A stretch of 64,000 bases of DNA from an uncultured Bacilli bacterium. GTDB lineage: Bacteria > Bacillota_I > Bacilli_A > RF39 > UBA660. Below the pieces are notes generated by a model, which saw only the letters and a program-made list of their open reading frames with translations, did not search any database and was not told where the DNA came from. The stretch lies in NCBI GenBank assembly GCA_934098745.1, contig CAKOPG010000006.1:13683-77682 (forward strand), in the 5' to 3' direction. The stretch's first letter is position 1; each line of letters starts with the position of its first letter. Position numbers and translations under genes: made by a program. Below are positions 8,925-17,923 of the stretch, piece by piece.

Positions 8925-9812
8925 ATGATTTTAAATGTTAGTGGTCGCACAGATATTGTAGCTTTTTATTCTGAATGGTTCTTTAATCGCTACAAAGAAG
9001 GTTTTGTTGATGTTAGAAACCCATTTAACCCTAAATTGGTTAGCAGAATATATTTTGAAAATGTTGATCTAATATTTTTTTGTACCAAAAATCCTCTTCC
9101 TATTTTAAAAAGAATCCATGAAATAAATAAGCCTGTAGTATTTCACGTAACCATAACACCATATAAAAGCGACATTGAACCAAACGTCAAAGAAAAACCA
9201 GAAATAATTAATGCCATCAAAGAACTATCACAAATTATTGGTGTTGATCATTTAGTAGTTAGGTATGATCCTGTGTTTATAAGTGATAAATATTCACTAG
9301 AATATCATATAAAGGCCTTTGATAGATTGTGTAATCTTTTAAATGGATATGTAAAAAAAATAATTATTTCTTTCATAGATAACTATAAAAATGTCAGAAA
9401 AAACCAAAAAATTCTTAATATTAAAGAGTTTACCGAAGAAGATTACAAACAAATTGGCATAAATTTTAGTAAAAGTGCTAACGCCTTTGGAATGACTGTT
9501 CAAACCTGTTTTGAAGATAGAAATTTAGTGGAATATGGCTTTAAAAAAGGAGAATGCCTTTCCCACGAACTATCTTATAAACTAACTGGGAAAACATATA
9601 AAAATTGGACAGCTAGAAAAGCCAAAAAATGTCAATGCGTCGAAATGGTTGATATAGGCGTATATAATTCTTGCCGTCATTTTTGTAAATACTGTTATGC
9701 TAACTTTGATGAACTTCAAGTAAATAATAACTACCACCTTCATGACCCCAATTCTACAATGCTAATAGGTTCATTAAAAGAAGATGATATTGTCAAAGAA
9801 AGAATAAAGTAG
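8925..9812 (+). CDS. DUF1848 family protein with C-terminal cysteine cluster
   Basis: A 295-residue protein matching the DUF1848 family from its opening MILNVSGRTDIVAFY to FFCTKNPLPIL and VVRYDPVF. Cysteines concentrate at the C-terminus: CQC near residue 240, then CRHFCKYCYANFD, a CX3CX2C arrangement like that of radical SAM enzymes but at the wrong end of the chain. The N-terminal half looks like a TIM-barrel. This suggests an iron-sulfur protein, possibly a circularly ordered radical SAM relative; the substrate is unknown. No good ribosome site lies before the ATG, so expression probably depends on the Nudix gene ending 2 bp upstream. Confidence 0.82.
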   Translation: MILNVSGRTDIVAFYSEWFFNRYKEGFVDVRNPFNPKLVSRIYFENVDLIFFCTKNPLPILKRIHEINKPVVFHVTITPYKSDIEPNVKEKPEIINAIKELSQIIGVDHLVVRYDPVFISDKYSLEYHIKAFDRLCNLLNGYVKKIIISFIDNYKNVRKNQKILNIKEFTEEDYKQIGINFSKSANAFGMTVQTCFEDRNLVEYGFKKGECLSHELSYKLTGKTYKNWTARKAKKCQCVEMVDIGVYNSCRHFCKYCYANFDELQVNNNYHLHDPNSTMLIGSLKEDDIVKERIK

Positions 9813-9859
9813 TTAAAAAATATATGATAAAACATAAAAATTGTAAAGGAGTATTAAAT

Positions 9860-10189
9860 ATGCCAACATTTGAAGATTTTGAAAAATTAGATATAAGAGT
9901 AGGCACAATTATTGAAGTAACAGATTTTGAAAAGGCTCGAAACCCATCATATAAACTAAAAGTAGATTTAGGTGATGAAATTGGTATAAAAAAATCATCT
10001 GCTCAAATAACAAAAATATATCAAAAAGAAGATTTAATAGGCAAACAAGTATTGGCCGTAGTCAATTTTCCTAAAAGACAAATTGCCGATTTCATGTCAG
10101 AAATATTAGTATTAGGAGTTTATAGTAAACAAGGAGTAGTTTTAATTTCTCCAGATAGACCAACAGAAAATGGTGCTAAATTAGGTTAA
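9860..10189 (+). CDS. csaA: CsaA-like tRNA-binding-domain protein
   Basis: A 109-residue single-domain OB-fold protein of the CsaA family, homodimeric and reported to have chaperone-like and tRNA-binding activity. It reads from FEKLDIRVGTIIEV through SSAQITKIY and IGKQVLAVVNFPKRQIA to EILVLGV, the whole domain and nothing more. The ATG at 9860 is chosen because AAAGGAG stands 9 bp before it; an upstream in-frame ATG at 9824 lacks such a site. It follows DUF1848 by 47 bp. Confidence 0.88.
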   Translation: MPTFEDFEKLDIRVGTIIEVTDFEKARNPSYKLKVDLGDEIGIKKSSAQITKIYQKEDLIGKQVLAVVNFPKRQIADFMSEILVLGVYSKQGVVLISPDRPTENGAKLG

Positions 10190-10275
10190 CCATAATAAAT
10201 TTTACAATTTAATAATTCAAGTACTACCAATTTCTATTAAAAATTTACTTTAAAAATAAAATATAAACAAATAAA

Positions 10276-10320
10276 CTGAAATTGCCCTCTAAATAGGATT
10301 AATATCAATTTCTGTTTTTT
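10276..10320 (+). terminator. Possible terminator after csaA
   Basis: GAAATTG (10278-10284) pairs with CAATTTC (10306-10312), with a 21-base loop that can fold further, then TGTTTTTTT. The long loop makes this a weaker call. Confidence 0.4.
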
Positions 10321-10345
10321 TATATAATTAAAAAAGTTTTAAAAA

Positions 10346-10377
10346 GTCACTTATTTGTCACTTTAGTATATTATAAT
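10346..10377 (+). promoter_or_regulatory. Response-regulator-type promoter of the ABC/two-component operon
   Basis: Two identical direct repeats GTCACTT (10346-10352 and 10357-10363) are spaced 11 bp apart, one helical turn, and occupy the -35 position of a good -10 TATAAT (10372-10377). No consensus -35 exists at the right distance. This is the architecture of promoters activated by OmpR/PhoB-family dimers; the regulator encoded at 13741 is the obvious candidate. The element and spacing are seen; the binding partner is inferred. Confidence 0.6.
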
Positions 10378-10408
10378 CATCTTGTAATCAAGAAAGGAGT
10401 TTTTATAC

Positions 10409-11080
10409 ATGGAAATATTACGTGTCGAAAAATTAACTAAAATTTATGGAACTGGAAGTACCAAAGTAACAGCCTTAGATAATGTTTCTTTTACTGTAAA
10501 TAAAGGAGAATTTGTTGCTATCGTTGGTGCATCTGGTTCCGGAAAATCAACATTACTTCATTTAATTGGCGGTGTTGATAGACCAACCAGTGGCAAAGTT
10601 TATATCGGAGACAAAGATATTTATCAAATGAACGATGATAAATTAGCAATATTCAGAAGAAGACAAGTAGGTTTGATATATCAGTTTTACAATCTTATTC
10701 CCATTCTTAATGTCGTAGAAAATATAACACTACCACTTGAATTGGATGGTCGCCAAGTACAAGAAAAAGAACTAAAAGAAATGCTTGGATTACTTGGATT
10801 AGAAAAAAGAAAAAATCATCTACCCAATGAACTATCGGGAGGACAACAACAAAGAACATCTATAGGAAGAGCATTAATAACAAGACCAATGATTGTTTTA
10901 GCAGATGAGCCAACTGGCAATTTAGATACCAAAAACAGTAATGAAATAGTTGAACTATTAAGAAAATCTAACAAAGAATTAAATCAAACCATTATCATTA
11001 TAACTCATAATATGGAAATAGCTTCCATTGCTGATCGAATAATCAAATTAGAAGATGGCAAAATAGTATCGGAGGCATAA
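10409..11080 (+). CDS. ABC transporter ATP-binding protein (LolD/MacB/BceA type)
   Basis: A 223-residue nucleotide-binding subunit for the permease that follows 2 bp later. Walker A GASGSGKST at about residue 40, Q-loop in QVGLIYQFYNL, signature LSGGQQQR near residue 142, Walker B VLADEPTGNLD and the H-loop in ITHN are all intact. This subgroup drives FtsX-like permeases that remove peptide antibiotics or act as mechanotransducers. With the permease, response regulator and kinase it forms a four-gene sensing/detoxification module. Confidence 0.95.
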   Translation: MEILRVEKLTKIYGTGSTKVTALDNVSFTVNKGEFVAIVGASGSGKSTLLHLIGGVDRPTSGKVYIGDKDIYQMNDDKLAIFRRRQVGLIYQFYNLIPILNVVENITLPLELDGRQVQEKELKEMLGLLGLEKRKNHLPNELSGGQQQRTSIGRALITRPMIVLADEPTGNLDTKNSNEIVELLRKSNKELNQTIIIITHNMEIASIADRIIKLEDGKIVSEA

Positions 11081-11082
11081 AC

Positions 11083-13689
11083 ATGAATATCCTGAATAAA
11101 TTAACTCTCAAAAATTTAAAGTTAAATAAAAAAAGAAGCATCGTAACAATTATTGGAATTATTTTATCCGTTGCTCTAATAACTGCTGTATCGTCAATGG
11201 TATCAAGCTTTAAAAGTAGTATGATTAACTATGAAAAAGAAATGCGTGGAAATTATCACTATATTTTTAGTAACGTTCCCAGTACCGATTTACAATACTT
11301 TGAAAATAGTCGCTATTTTGCCTCTTACAGTATAACTAAAGAAATAGGGTATGCTAAATTAACTCAAAGTGCTAACGAATACAAACCATATGCTTATATT
11401 ATTGAAATGGATAAACAAAGCTTAAAAAATACTGGAATCATCTTAAAAGAAGGAAGACTACCTGAAAACAGTAATGAAATAGTCATTCCTAGACATCTAA
11501 AAACCAATGGTCGCATTGACTATAAAGTAGGGGATACTATAACATTAGAAATTGGTACTCGTGAAAGTAACGGTGAAAAATTAACTCAAGAAAATCCTTA
11601 CAGTGAAGAAAATCAAGAAACAATAAATAGTCAAATCTCTAAACAATACAAAATAGTTGGTATTGTAGAAAGACCATCCTTTGAACCCCATACCGCTCCC
11701 GGTTACACATTTATTTCATATCTGGCCCACAGAACTTCCACTAGCAGTTACATTGTATATACCAAATATACCCAAAAAGCTCTAAAAGATGAATCTCAAA
11801 CAACTGCAAATATTCTAGGAATTGATCCAGATATTTATAAAAAAGGTATAAGTCCTCAAACAGAAGAAGACTTTGATAATTATTATCAAGAATTAGCTAA
11901 AGCAAAATATCATTTTAGTAACAATAGTCGCCTAATTAAAATGGAAACTATGTCTTTTGAAGATGGTACTATGAGAACAATTTATTCTATAGCTATAATA
12001 ATTATCATAATAATCATTGCAACCTCTGTATTTTGCATAAAAAATAGTTTTAACATATCCATAAATGAAAAAATAAAACAATATGGTATGCTATCAAGTA
12101 TTGGTGCAACAAGTAAACAAATCAAAAAAAATGTCTATTACGAAGCCTTTCTTTTAGCCACAATAGGTATTCCCTTAGGTATTTTAAGTGGTTTATTTGC
12201 ATCATACATCTTAATTATAGTAGTTGATAAATTAATCGGATCATCTCTAACAATAGAAGATTTTCTCAAATTTAAAATCTCTATATTACCCCTCATCATC
12301 TCAATCATTTTAAGTAGTATAACAATTCATTTATCCGCTAAAAAAAGTGCCAAGATCGCCTCACTTATTTCACCAATCAAAGCAATAAGAAATAGCAATG
12401 ATTTAAAAATAACTGAAAAAGATTTAAAAACCCCTAAAATAATTAATAAAATATTTGGCATTGGTGGTGTTGTATCTTACAAAAACATCAAAAGAAATCA
12501 CAAAAAGTACCGTCCCACTGTCATTTCAATAATTGTTTGTACCTCTGTTTATATAGCACTATCTTACTTTGTAAATATGGCCTTTGATGTTACCAAACTA
12601 GAATATGGAGAATACTCATACAATATAAATGTTGGTTCAGTTCTAGAAGATTATAACAAAAATTATGAATTATTAAAAAAAATAGTTAAACTAGATAATA
12701 TAAATAGTTATGTAATAAGTAAAAAGAGTCTTATAAATGCCAAAAATGTTAAAATGTCAAAAGAAAGTATTGCAAATGGTAACATAATTGAAGAAAGTAA
12801 AGAAATAATTATTATATCTTTAGGAGATGATGCATATAAAGCTTATTTAAAAAAATTGAATCTAAATTATAACAACGCAAAAGATAAAGCTATTTTAGTA
12901 AGTAATACCGTTCAAAAAATTGATAAAAATGGTAAAGAAGTAAATGCCACCTATGATATATTAGACTATAAACAAGGAGATACAATAAATGGTACCATCG
13001 ATATTGATAATGCCTCTGAAGATTATACCTTTACAATTATCAAATCTACTAACATAAGACCAATGGGATATGAAAATAACTATGGAATGATTTATCTAAT
13101 TGTAAGTGATGAATTAATAGATACCATTCCTAAATATAATCAAATAGTAGCATATATAAATTCATCTAATCCCGATACACTTCAAGACCAAATTGATGCC
13201 TTATACGAAGAAGAAAATATTAATGATTATTACTTTGTTAACAATATTGATGCTAGTATTAAAACTGTAAATTCCTTCTTTACCATCTTAGCCATCTTTT
13301 TATACGGTTTCATCATTGTAATTGCCTTAATAGGTATAACCAATATCTTTAATACCATTTCTACCAATATGAACCTTCGTAGTTCTGAATTTGCTACCCT
13401 TAAAAGTATTGGCATGACTTCAAAAGAATTTAATCGTATGATTTTCCTAGAAAGTTTCTTCTATTGTATCAAGTCATTATTAATAGGTATACCTATAGGA
13501 ATATCTTTATCATACTTAGTATATTTAGCCCTAAAAGGTGAAATGATCTTTAAATATACATTACCATATAAAGGAATAATTATAAGCATTTGTATAGTAT
13601 TTATATTAGTATTTACTCTAATGAAGTACTCTGTTAACAAGACCAAAAATAAAAATATAATAGAAACTATTCGGAATGAAAACATCTAA
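11083..13689 (+). CDS. FtsX-type ABC transporter permease, 868 residues
   Basis: A large membrane subunit with two FtsX-like units. The first has a membrane segment near residues 18-40, a long extracytoplasmic region to about 295, then three helices around residues 298-420. The second begins near VVSYKNIKRN (residue ~460), has a second external region and ends in three helices (about 725-760, 780-810, 830-855). This eight-helix MacB/LolC-like layout without substrate channel motifs is typical of permeases paired with peptide-sensing kinases. Ligand unknown; antimicrobial-peptide resistance is inferred from the neighbouring two-component genes. Confidence 0.92.
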   Translation: MNILNKLTLKNLKLNKKRSIVTIIGIILSVALITAVSSMVSSFKSSMINYEKEMRGNYHYIFSNVPSTDLQYFENSRYFASYSITKEIGYAKLTQSANEYKPYAYIIEMDKQSLKNTGIILKEGRLPENSNEIVIPRHLKTNGRIDYKVGDTITLEIGTRESNGEKLTQENPYSEENQETINSQISKQYKIVGIVERPSFEPHTAPGYTFISYLAHRTSTSSYIVYTKYTQKALKDESQTTANILGIDPDIYKKGISPQTEEDFDNYYQELAKAKYHFSNNSRLIKMETMSFEDGTMRTIYSIAIIIIIIIIATSVFCIKNSFNISINEKIKQYGMLSSIGATSKQIKKNVYYEAFLLATIGIPLGILSGLFASYILIIVVDKLIGSSLTIEDFLKFKISILPLIISIILSSITIHLSAKKSAKIASLISPIKAIRNSNDLKITEKDLKTPKIINKIFGIGGVVSYKNIKRNHKKYRPTVISIIVCTSVYIALSYFVNMAFDVTKLEYGEYSYNINVGSVLEDYNKNYELLKKIVKLDNINSYVISKKSLINAKNVKMSKESIANGNIIEESKEIIIISLGDDAYKAYLKKLNLNYNNAKDKAILVSNTVQKIDKNGKEVNATYDILDYKQGDTINGTIDIDNASEDYTFTIIKSTNIRPMGYENNYGMIYLIVSDELIDTIPKYNQIVAYINSSNPDTLQDQIDALYEEENINDYYFVNNIDASIKTVNSFFTILAIFLYGFIIVIALIGITNIFNTISTNMNLRSSEFATLKSIGMTSKEFNRMIFLESFFYCIKSLLIGIPIGISLSYLVYLALKGEMIFKYTLPYKGIIISICIVFILVFTLMKYSVNKTKNKNIIETIRNENI

Positions 13690-13709
13690 AAGGGACTCCA
13701 TGTCCCTTT
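13689..13709 (+). terminator. Hairpin between permease and response regulator
   Basis: A perfect 8-bp stem AAAGGGAC/GTCCCTTT around a TCCAT loop begins on the last base of the permease stop codon. There is no run of T after it, so it may attenuate or stabilise transcript ends rather than stop transcription. The regulator gene follows with GGAGG at 13731. Confidence 0.5.
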
Positions 13710-13740
13710 AGTTATGATATAATTAACTTGGAGGTTTACT

Positions 13741-14394
13741 ATGAAAATACTCTTAATTGAAGATAACTATCATGTAGCAAAAGGATTAAACTACGCCTTT
13801 AAAACAAATGGTTTCATATCAGAAAGCGTAAACTCCTTAAACAAAGCCACCTCTTACCTAAATGAAAACATTCCTCATCTAATAATTTTAGATGTATCAC
13901 TACCAGATGGCAATGGTTTTACCTTTTATGAACAAAAAATAAAACCATTATCAATTCCCACAATCTTCTTAACTGCCAAAGATACCGAAGATGATATTGT
14001 CAAAGGCCTAGAATTAGGAGCCGTTGATTATATAACAAAACCATTTAGCACAAGAGAATTAATTGCTCGCATGAAAAGAATTTTAATTCAAGAAAATAAA
14101 AATATAATAACTGTCAAAAATATAAAATTTGATTTTGATAAAATGGCTGTTTGCAAAGAAAATGAATTAATTAATTTAACGTCTTTAGAATTAAAAATAC
14201 TCTCACTTTTATTTTCAAACCTAAACAAAGTTATTACAAGAACATATCTAATTGATTATATTTATAACTTAACAGGAAATGATGTCTATGATAACACAAT
14301 AACTGTTTATTTAAAAAGAATAAGAGAAAAAGTAGGTGATGACATCATAATCACCGTTAAAGGAATAGGGTATCGTATTGATGAAGAAAAATAA
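13741..14394 (+). CDS. OmpR/PhoB-family response regulator
   Basis: A 217-residue two-domain transcription factor. The receiver domain has the acidic pair E7-D8, phosphoacceptor D51 (LIILDVSLPDG), T78 and K100 (ITKPF). The C-terminal winged helix ends YLKRIREKVGDD and VKGIGYRI, the OmpR-family signature. It is expected to bind the phased GTCACTT repeats upstream of the transporter and so regulate its own operon. GGAGG precedes the ATG by 5 bp, and the kinase gene overlaps its end by 14 bp. Confidence 0.95.
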   Translation: MKILLIEDNYHVAKGLNYAFKTNGFISESVNSLNKATSYLNENIPHLIILDVSLPDGNGFTFYEQKIKPLSIPTIFLTAKDTEDDIVKGLELGAVDYITKPFSTRELIARMKRILIQENKNIITVKNIKFDFDKMAVCKENELINLTSLELKILSLLFSNLNKVITRTYLIDYIYNLTGNDVYDNTITVYLKRIREKVGDDIIITVKGIGYRIDEEK

Positions 14395-15583
14395 CAAAAC
14401 CATTTTGAAAACAATTATTGTATCTATTATTTTTATCATTATCCTAAACATCACTTATATTTATCAAAATCATAAATTAAAAGAAAATTATAACAATACC
14501 ATCAACAATATAATTTACAAATCAACCTTAACTAATGAAAAACTATCTAAAGAAGAAATTGTTAAAATTCTAAATGCAGATAAAATAAGCCCTAATATTC
14601 TAAAAGAATATGGCATAAATCCTAATAAAGATTACCTAATCATAGCCAATCAAAAAATATATTCCAAGTATTTTATTATAAATAACATAACTATCCTTAT
14701 TTTTCTAATTATTATCGTAATTATCTTCATAATCAACGAAAAAAATGAAAACAAAAAAATTAGACAAATAACAAAATTAATAGAACAAATAAATAATAAA
14801 AACTATTACTTAAACATTGAAGACAATAATGAAGATGAAATCTCTATTTTAAAAAACGAGATTTACAAAACTACTGTTATGTTAAAAGAACAAGCTGAAA
14901 ATTCTAATAAAGATAAAATAAATCTAAAGTGTTCCCTTGAAAATATTTCCCATCAATTAAAAACCCCTCTAACATCTATAAGTATTATGCTAGATAACTT
15001 ATTAGATAATCCCCATATGGATGAATATACTAGAAACGATTTTATAAAAGATATAAACAAAGAAATAAATAATATTAACTTTCTAATTCAAGTATTACTC
15101 AAATTATCTCGTTTTGACGCTAACGTAATTAAATACAACAATAAATTTAACTCGCTCAAAAGTATTATAGATAAATCAATCGATAATCTATCTTCGCTTT
15201 GTGATCTAAAAAACATTCAAATGTTTACAAAAATTCCCAATAATTTAGACATATATTGTGATTCTCATTGGCAAATTGAAGCTATCACTAATATCCTAAA
15301 AAATTGTCTTGAACATTCTGAAAATGGTAGCACTATCGAAGTATTTGCCACAGACAACAAAATATATTCCGAAATTATCATTAAAGATAATGGTACTGGT
15401 ATTCCTGAAAAAGATTTAAAACATATTTTTAAACGATTTTATCGAGGACAAAATTCCAAAGAAGATAGCGTTGGTATAGGCCTTTCTCTAGCCAAAAGCA
15501 TCATTGAAAAAAATAATGGTATAATCAATGTTACATCATCAGTTGGAAAAGGAACAACATTTAGTATTAAATATTTTAAATAA
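14381..15583 (+). CDS. Membrane sensor histidine kinase
   Basis: A 400-residue kinase with two membrane segments (about residues 8-27 and 99-118) enclosing a short extracytoplasmic loop of about 70 residues. Phosphoacceptor H191 lies in ENISHQLKTPL; the ATPase domain shows the N box NILKNCLEHS, G1 IKDNGTGIP, and FKRFYRG with the G2 box GIGLSLAK. The small external region resembles kinases that take their signal from a partner ABC permease. The ATG at 14381 is preferred over the adjacent TTG at 14378; GGAATAGGG lies upstream and the gene overlaps the regulator by 14 bp. Confidence 0.93.
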   Translation: MKKNNKTILKTIIVSIIFIIILNITYIYQNHKLKENYNNTINNIIYKSTLTNEKLSKEEIVKILNADKISPNILKEYGINPNKDYLIIANQKIYSKYFIINNITILIFLIIIVIIFIINEKNENKKIRQITKLIEQINNKNYYLNIEDNNEDEISILKNEIYKTTVMLKEQAENSNKDKINLKCSLENISHQLKTPLTSISIMLDNLLDNPHMDEYTRNDFIKDINKEINNINFLIQVLLKLSRFDANVIKYNNKFNSLKSIIDKSIDNLSSLCDLKNIQMFTKIPNNLDIYCDSHWQIEAITNILKNCLEHSENGSTIEVFATDNKIYSEIIIKDNGTGIPEKDLKHIFKRFYRGQNSKEDSVGIGLSLAKSIIEKNNGIINVTSSVGKGTTFSIKYFK

Positions 15584-15617
15584 AGATATAAAAACTTAAT
15601 TTATATCTTTTATTTTG
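15582..15617 (+). terminator. Terminator of the ABC/two-component operon
   Basis: An 11-bp A/T-rich stem AAAGATATAAA/TTTATATCTTT starting at the kinase stop codon, with a 7-base loop and a TATTTTG tail. Confidence 0.7.
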
Positions 15618-15630
15618 TCAAAAGATGTGC

Positions 15631-15659
15631 TTGTTAAATTTTGAATTATTTGTTATAAT
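15631..15659 (+). promoter_or_regulatory. arcABCD promoter
   Basis: TTGTTA (15631-15636), 17-bp spacer and an extended -10, TGTTATAAT (15651-15659). No ArgR or Crp site is recognisable. Confidence 0.7.
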
Positions 15660-15707
15660 TTAATTATCATAGGATGACTATCCATGAAAGATAAAAAGGA
15701 GGAAAAA

Positions 15708-16931
15708 ATGATAAATGTCAAAAGTGAGATTATGCCACTTAAAAGAGTACTATTACATCGCCCTGGAAATGAATTATTAAATTTAACTCCAGATTCACTT
15801 AGCAGATTACTATTTGATGATATTCCATACTTAGAAATTGCTCAAAAAGAACATGATGAATTTGCCAACATCTTAAGAGAAAATGGTGTTGAAGTAGTTT
15901 ATTTAGAAGATTTAATGGCTGAAGTAATTGACATAAGTGACGAAATTAGAGAAAAATTTATTCGTCAATTTGTATATGAAGCTGGCATAAAAACCCCTAA
16001 ATATAAAGAATCTGTAATTGACTTCTTAAAAGGCTTTACAAATAGTAAAGATCTAGTATTAAAAACGATGGAAGGAATAAATGTCAACGAATTGTCGGCT
16101 ATGGAACGTGATATTGAACATTCATTAGTAGATTTAGTAACTGAAGAATCCAAATTCCTAGCTGATCCCATGCCCAACCTTGTTTTTACCAGAGACCCCT
16201 TTGCTTCGATAGGTAATGGAATCAGTTTAAACAAAATGTATTCCGTTACTAGAAATCGTGAAACTATATATGCTGAATATATTTTTAATTATCATCCAGA
16301 GTATAAAAATACTGTCAAATATTATGATAGATATAATCCATATCATATAGAAGGCGGTGATATTTTAGTATTAAATGATCATATATTAGCTGTTGGCGTA
16401 AGTCAAAGAACATTGCCAGAATCTATTGAACAACTAGGTATTAATTTGTTTAATGATCCAGAATGTCCATTTGATACTATCCTTGCTTTCAATATTCCAA
16501 ATTCTAGAGCATTTATGCATCTTGATACCGTATTTACTCAAATAGACTATGATAAATTTACCTACCATCCAGGTATTATGGATACACTTCAAGTATTTGA
16601 GATTAAAGAAGATTATACCGAAGGAGTTTTAGTCAAAGAAATTAATGATAGTTTAGGTAACATCCTAGAAAAATATTTAGGAATAGATGTTTCTCTAATC
16701 CCATGCGGTGGTGGAGACAAAATAATATCCGAAAGAGAACAATGGAACGATGGCTCTAACACATTATGTATCGCCCCAGGAGTTGTTATCGTTTATGACA
16801 GAAATAATATTACTAATGCCGTTTTAAGAAGATATGGCATTAAAGTGTTAGAAATGCATGGCTCTGAATTATCACGCGGTCGTGGCGGACCTAGATGTAT
16901 GAGTATGCCATTAATCAGGGAGGAAAAATAA
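15708..16931 (+). CDS. arcA: Arginine deiminase
   Basis: Hydrolyses arginine to citrulline and ammonia, the first step of the arginine deiminase pathway. The 407 residues carry the family motifs in order: VLLHRPGNEL, FTRDPFASIGNGISLNKM, YHIEGGDILVLN, HLDTVFT, IPCGGGD and the catalytic cysteine C397 in GGPRCMSMPL. The ATG at 15708 follows AAAGGAGG at 6 bp; an upstream in-frame ATG at 15684 would place this ribosome site inside the gene, so it is rejected. The stop overlaps the arcB start as TAATG. Confidence 0.97.
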   Translation: MINVKSEIMPLKRVLLHRPGNELLNLTPDSLSRLLFDDIPYLEIAQKEHDEFANILRENGVEVVYLEDLMAEVIDISDEIREKFIRQFVYEAGIKTPKYKESVIDFLKGFTNSKDLVLKTMEGINVNELSAMERDIEHSLVDLVTEESKFLADPMPNLVFTRDPFASIGNGISLNKMYSVTRNRETIYAEYIFNYHPEYKNTVKYYDRYNPYHIEGGDILVLNDHILAVGVSQRTLPESIEQLGINLFNDPECPFDTILAFNIPNSRAFMHLDTVFTQIDYDKFTYHPGIMDTLQVFEIKEDYTEGVLVKEINDSLGNILEKYLGIDVSLIPCGGGDKIISEREQWNDGSNTLCIAPGVVIVYDRNNITNAVLRRYGIKVLEMHGSELSRGRGGPRCMSMPLIREEK

Positions 16932-17923
16932 TGAATTTAAAAGGTAGAGATTTTCTTACTTTACTAGATTATAGTGAAGAAGAAATAAGATACTTACTAG
17001 AATTATCTAAAAAATTTAAAAAAATGAAACAAAAAGGAAAAAGTCACAAATATTTTGATGGCAAAAACATCGCTATCATCTTTGAAAAAGATAGTACCAG
17101 AACAAGATGTTCTTTTGAAGTAGCTGCTCATGATCTTGGCATGAACGTAACATACCTAGGACCAACTGGTAGCCAAATGGGAAAAAAAGAAAGTATTGCC
17201 GATACAGCAAGAGTTTTATGTCGTATTTATGATGGTATTGAATATCGAGGATTTGCCCAAACAATAGTAAATGATTTAGCAAAATATTCCACAGTTCCCG
17301 TATGGAATGGACTAACCAATGAATTTCATCCTACTCAAATGTTAGCTGATATCATGACAGCTGAAGAACATTTTGGATCTATGAAAGGAAAAAAATTAGT
17401 TTTTTGTGGTGATGCTAGAAATAATGTTGGCAATTCACTAATGGTAATATGTTCAAAACTAGGAATTAACTTTACGTGTTGTGCTCCCCAAGAATTATGG
17501 CCAGAAGAAAACCTTGTTAGTAAATGCCAAGAAATTGCTAAACAAACAGGTAGTCAAATTTCTATGGAAACCGATATTATGAAAGGAACAAAAGACGCTC
17601 ACGTAATATACACAGATGTTTGGTTATCTATGGGAGAACCTGTAGAGAAATGGCAAGAAAGAATCAATTTATTACATCCTTATCAAGTAAATATGGCCGT
17701 TATGAACAATGCTAGTCCAGATGCTATTTTCTTACATTGCTTACCATCATTTCATGATACAAACACGACTATTGGTAAAGAAATATATGAAAAATATGGC
17801 TTAGATTCCATGGAAGTAAGTAATGAAGTATTTGAAAGTGAAAAATCCAAGGTGTTTGAAGAAGCTGAGAATCGTATGCATACCATAAAAGCTATTATTT
17901 ATGCTACCATGGGTGGTAAATAA
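16931..17923 (+). CDS. arcB: Ornithine carbamoyltransferase, catabolic
   Basis: Converts citrulline and phosphate to ornithine and carbamoyl phosphate. In 330 residues: carbamoyl-phosphate loop STRTR at 55-59, FHPTQML, the ornithine-binding DVWLSMGEP and HCLPSFHD (the usual alanine before FHD is serine). An in-frame upstream ATG at 16895 lies inside arcA; the 16931 start has GGAGG in front and shares TAATG with the arcA stop. The position between arcA and arcC makes the catabolic role clear. Confidence 0.97.
   Translation: MNLKGRDFLTLLDYSEEEIRYLLELSKKFKKMKQKGKSHKYFDGKNIAIIFEKDSTRTRCSFEVAAHDLGMNVTYLGPTGSQMGKKESIADTARVLCRIYDGIEYRGFAQTIVNDLAKYSTVPVWNGLTNEFHPTQMLADIMTAEEHFGSMKGKKLVFCGDARNNVGNSLMVICSKLGINFTCCAPQELWPEENLVSKCQEIAKQTGSQISMETDIMKGTKDAHVIYTDVWLSMGEPVEKWQERINLLHPYQVNMAVMNNASPDAIFLHCLPSFHDTNTTIGKEIYEKYGLDSMEVSNEVFESEKSKVFEEAENRMHTIKAIIYATMGGK

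Noticed and set aside
15684..15707. Upstream ATG for arcA
   Set aside because: The AAAGGAGG ribosome site would be inside the gene and the extra residues (MKDKKEEK) are that site translated.
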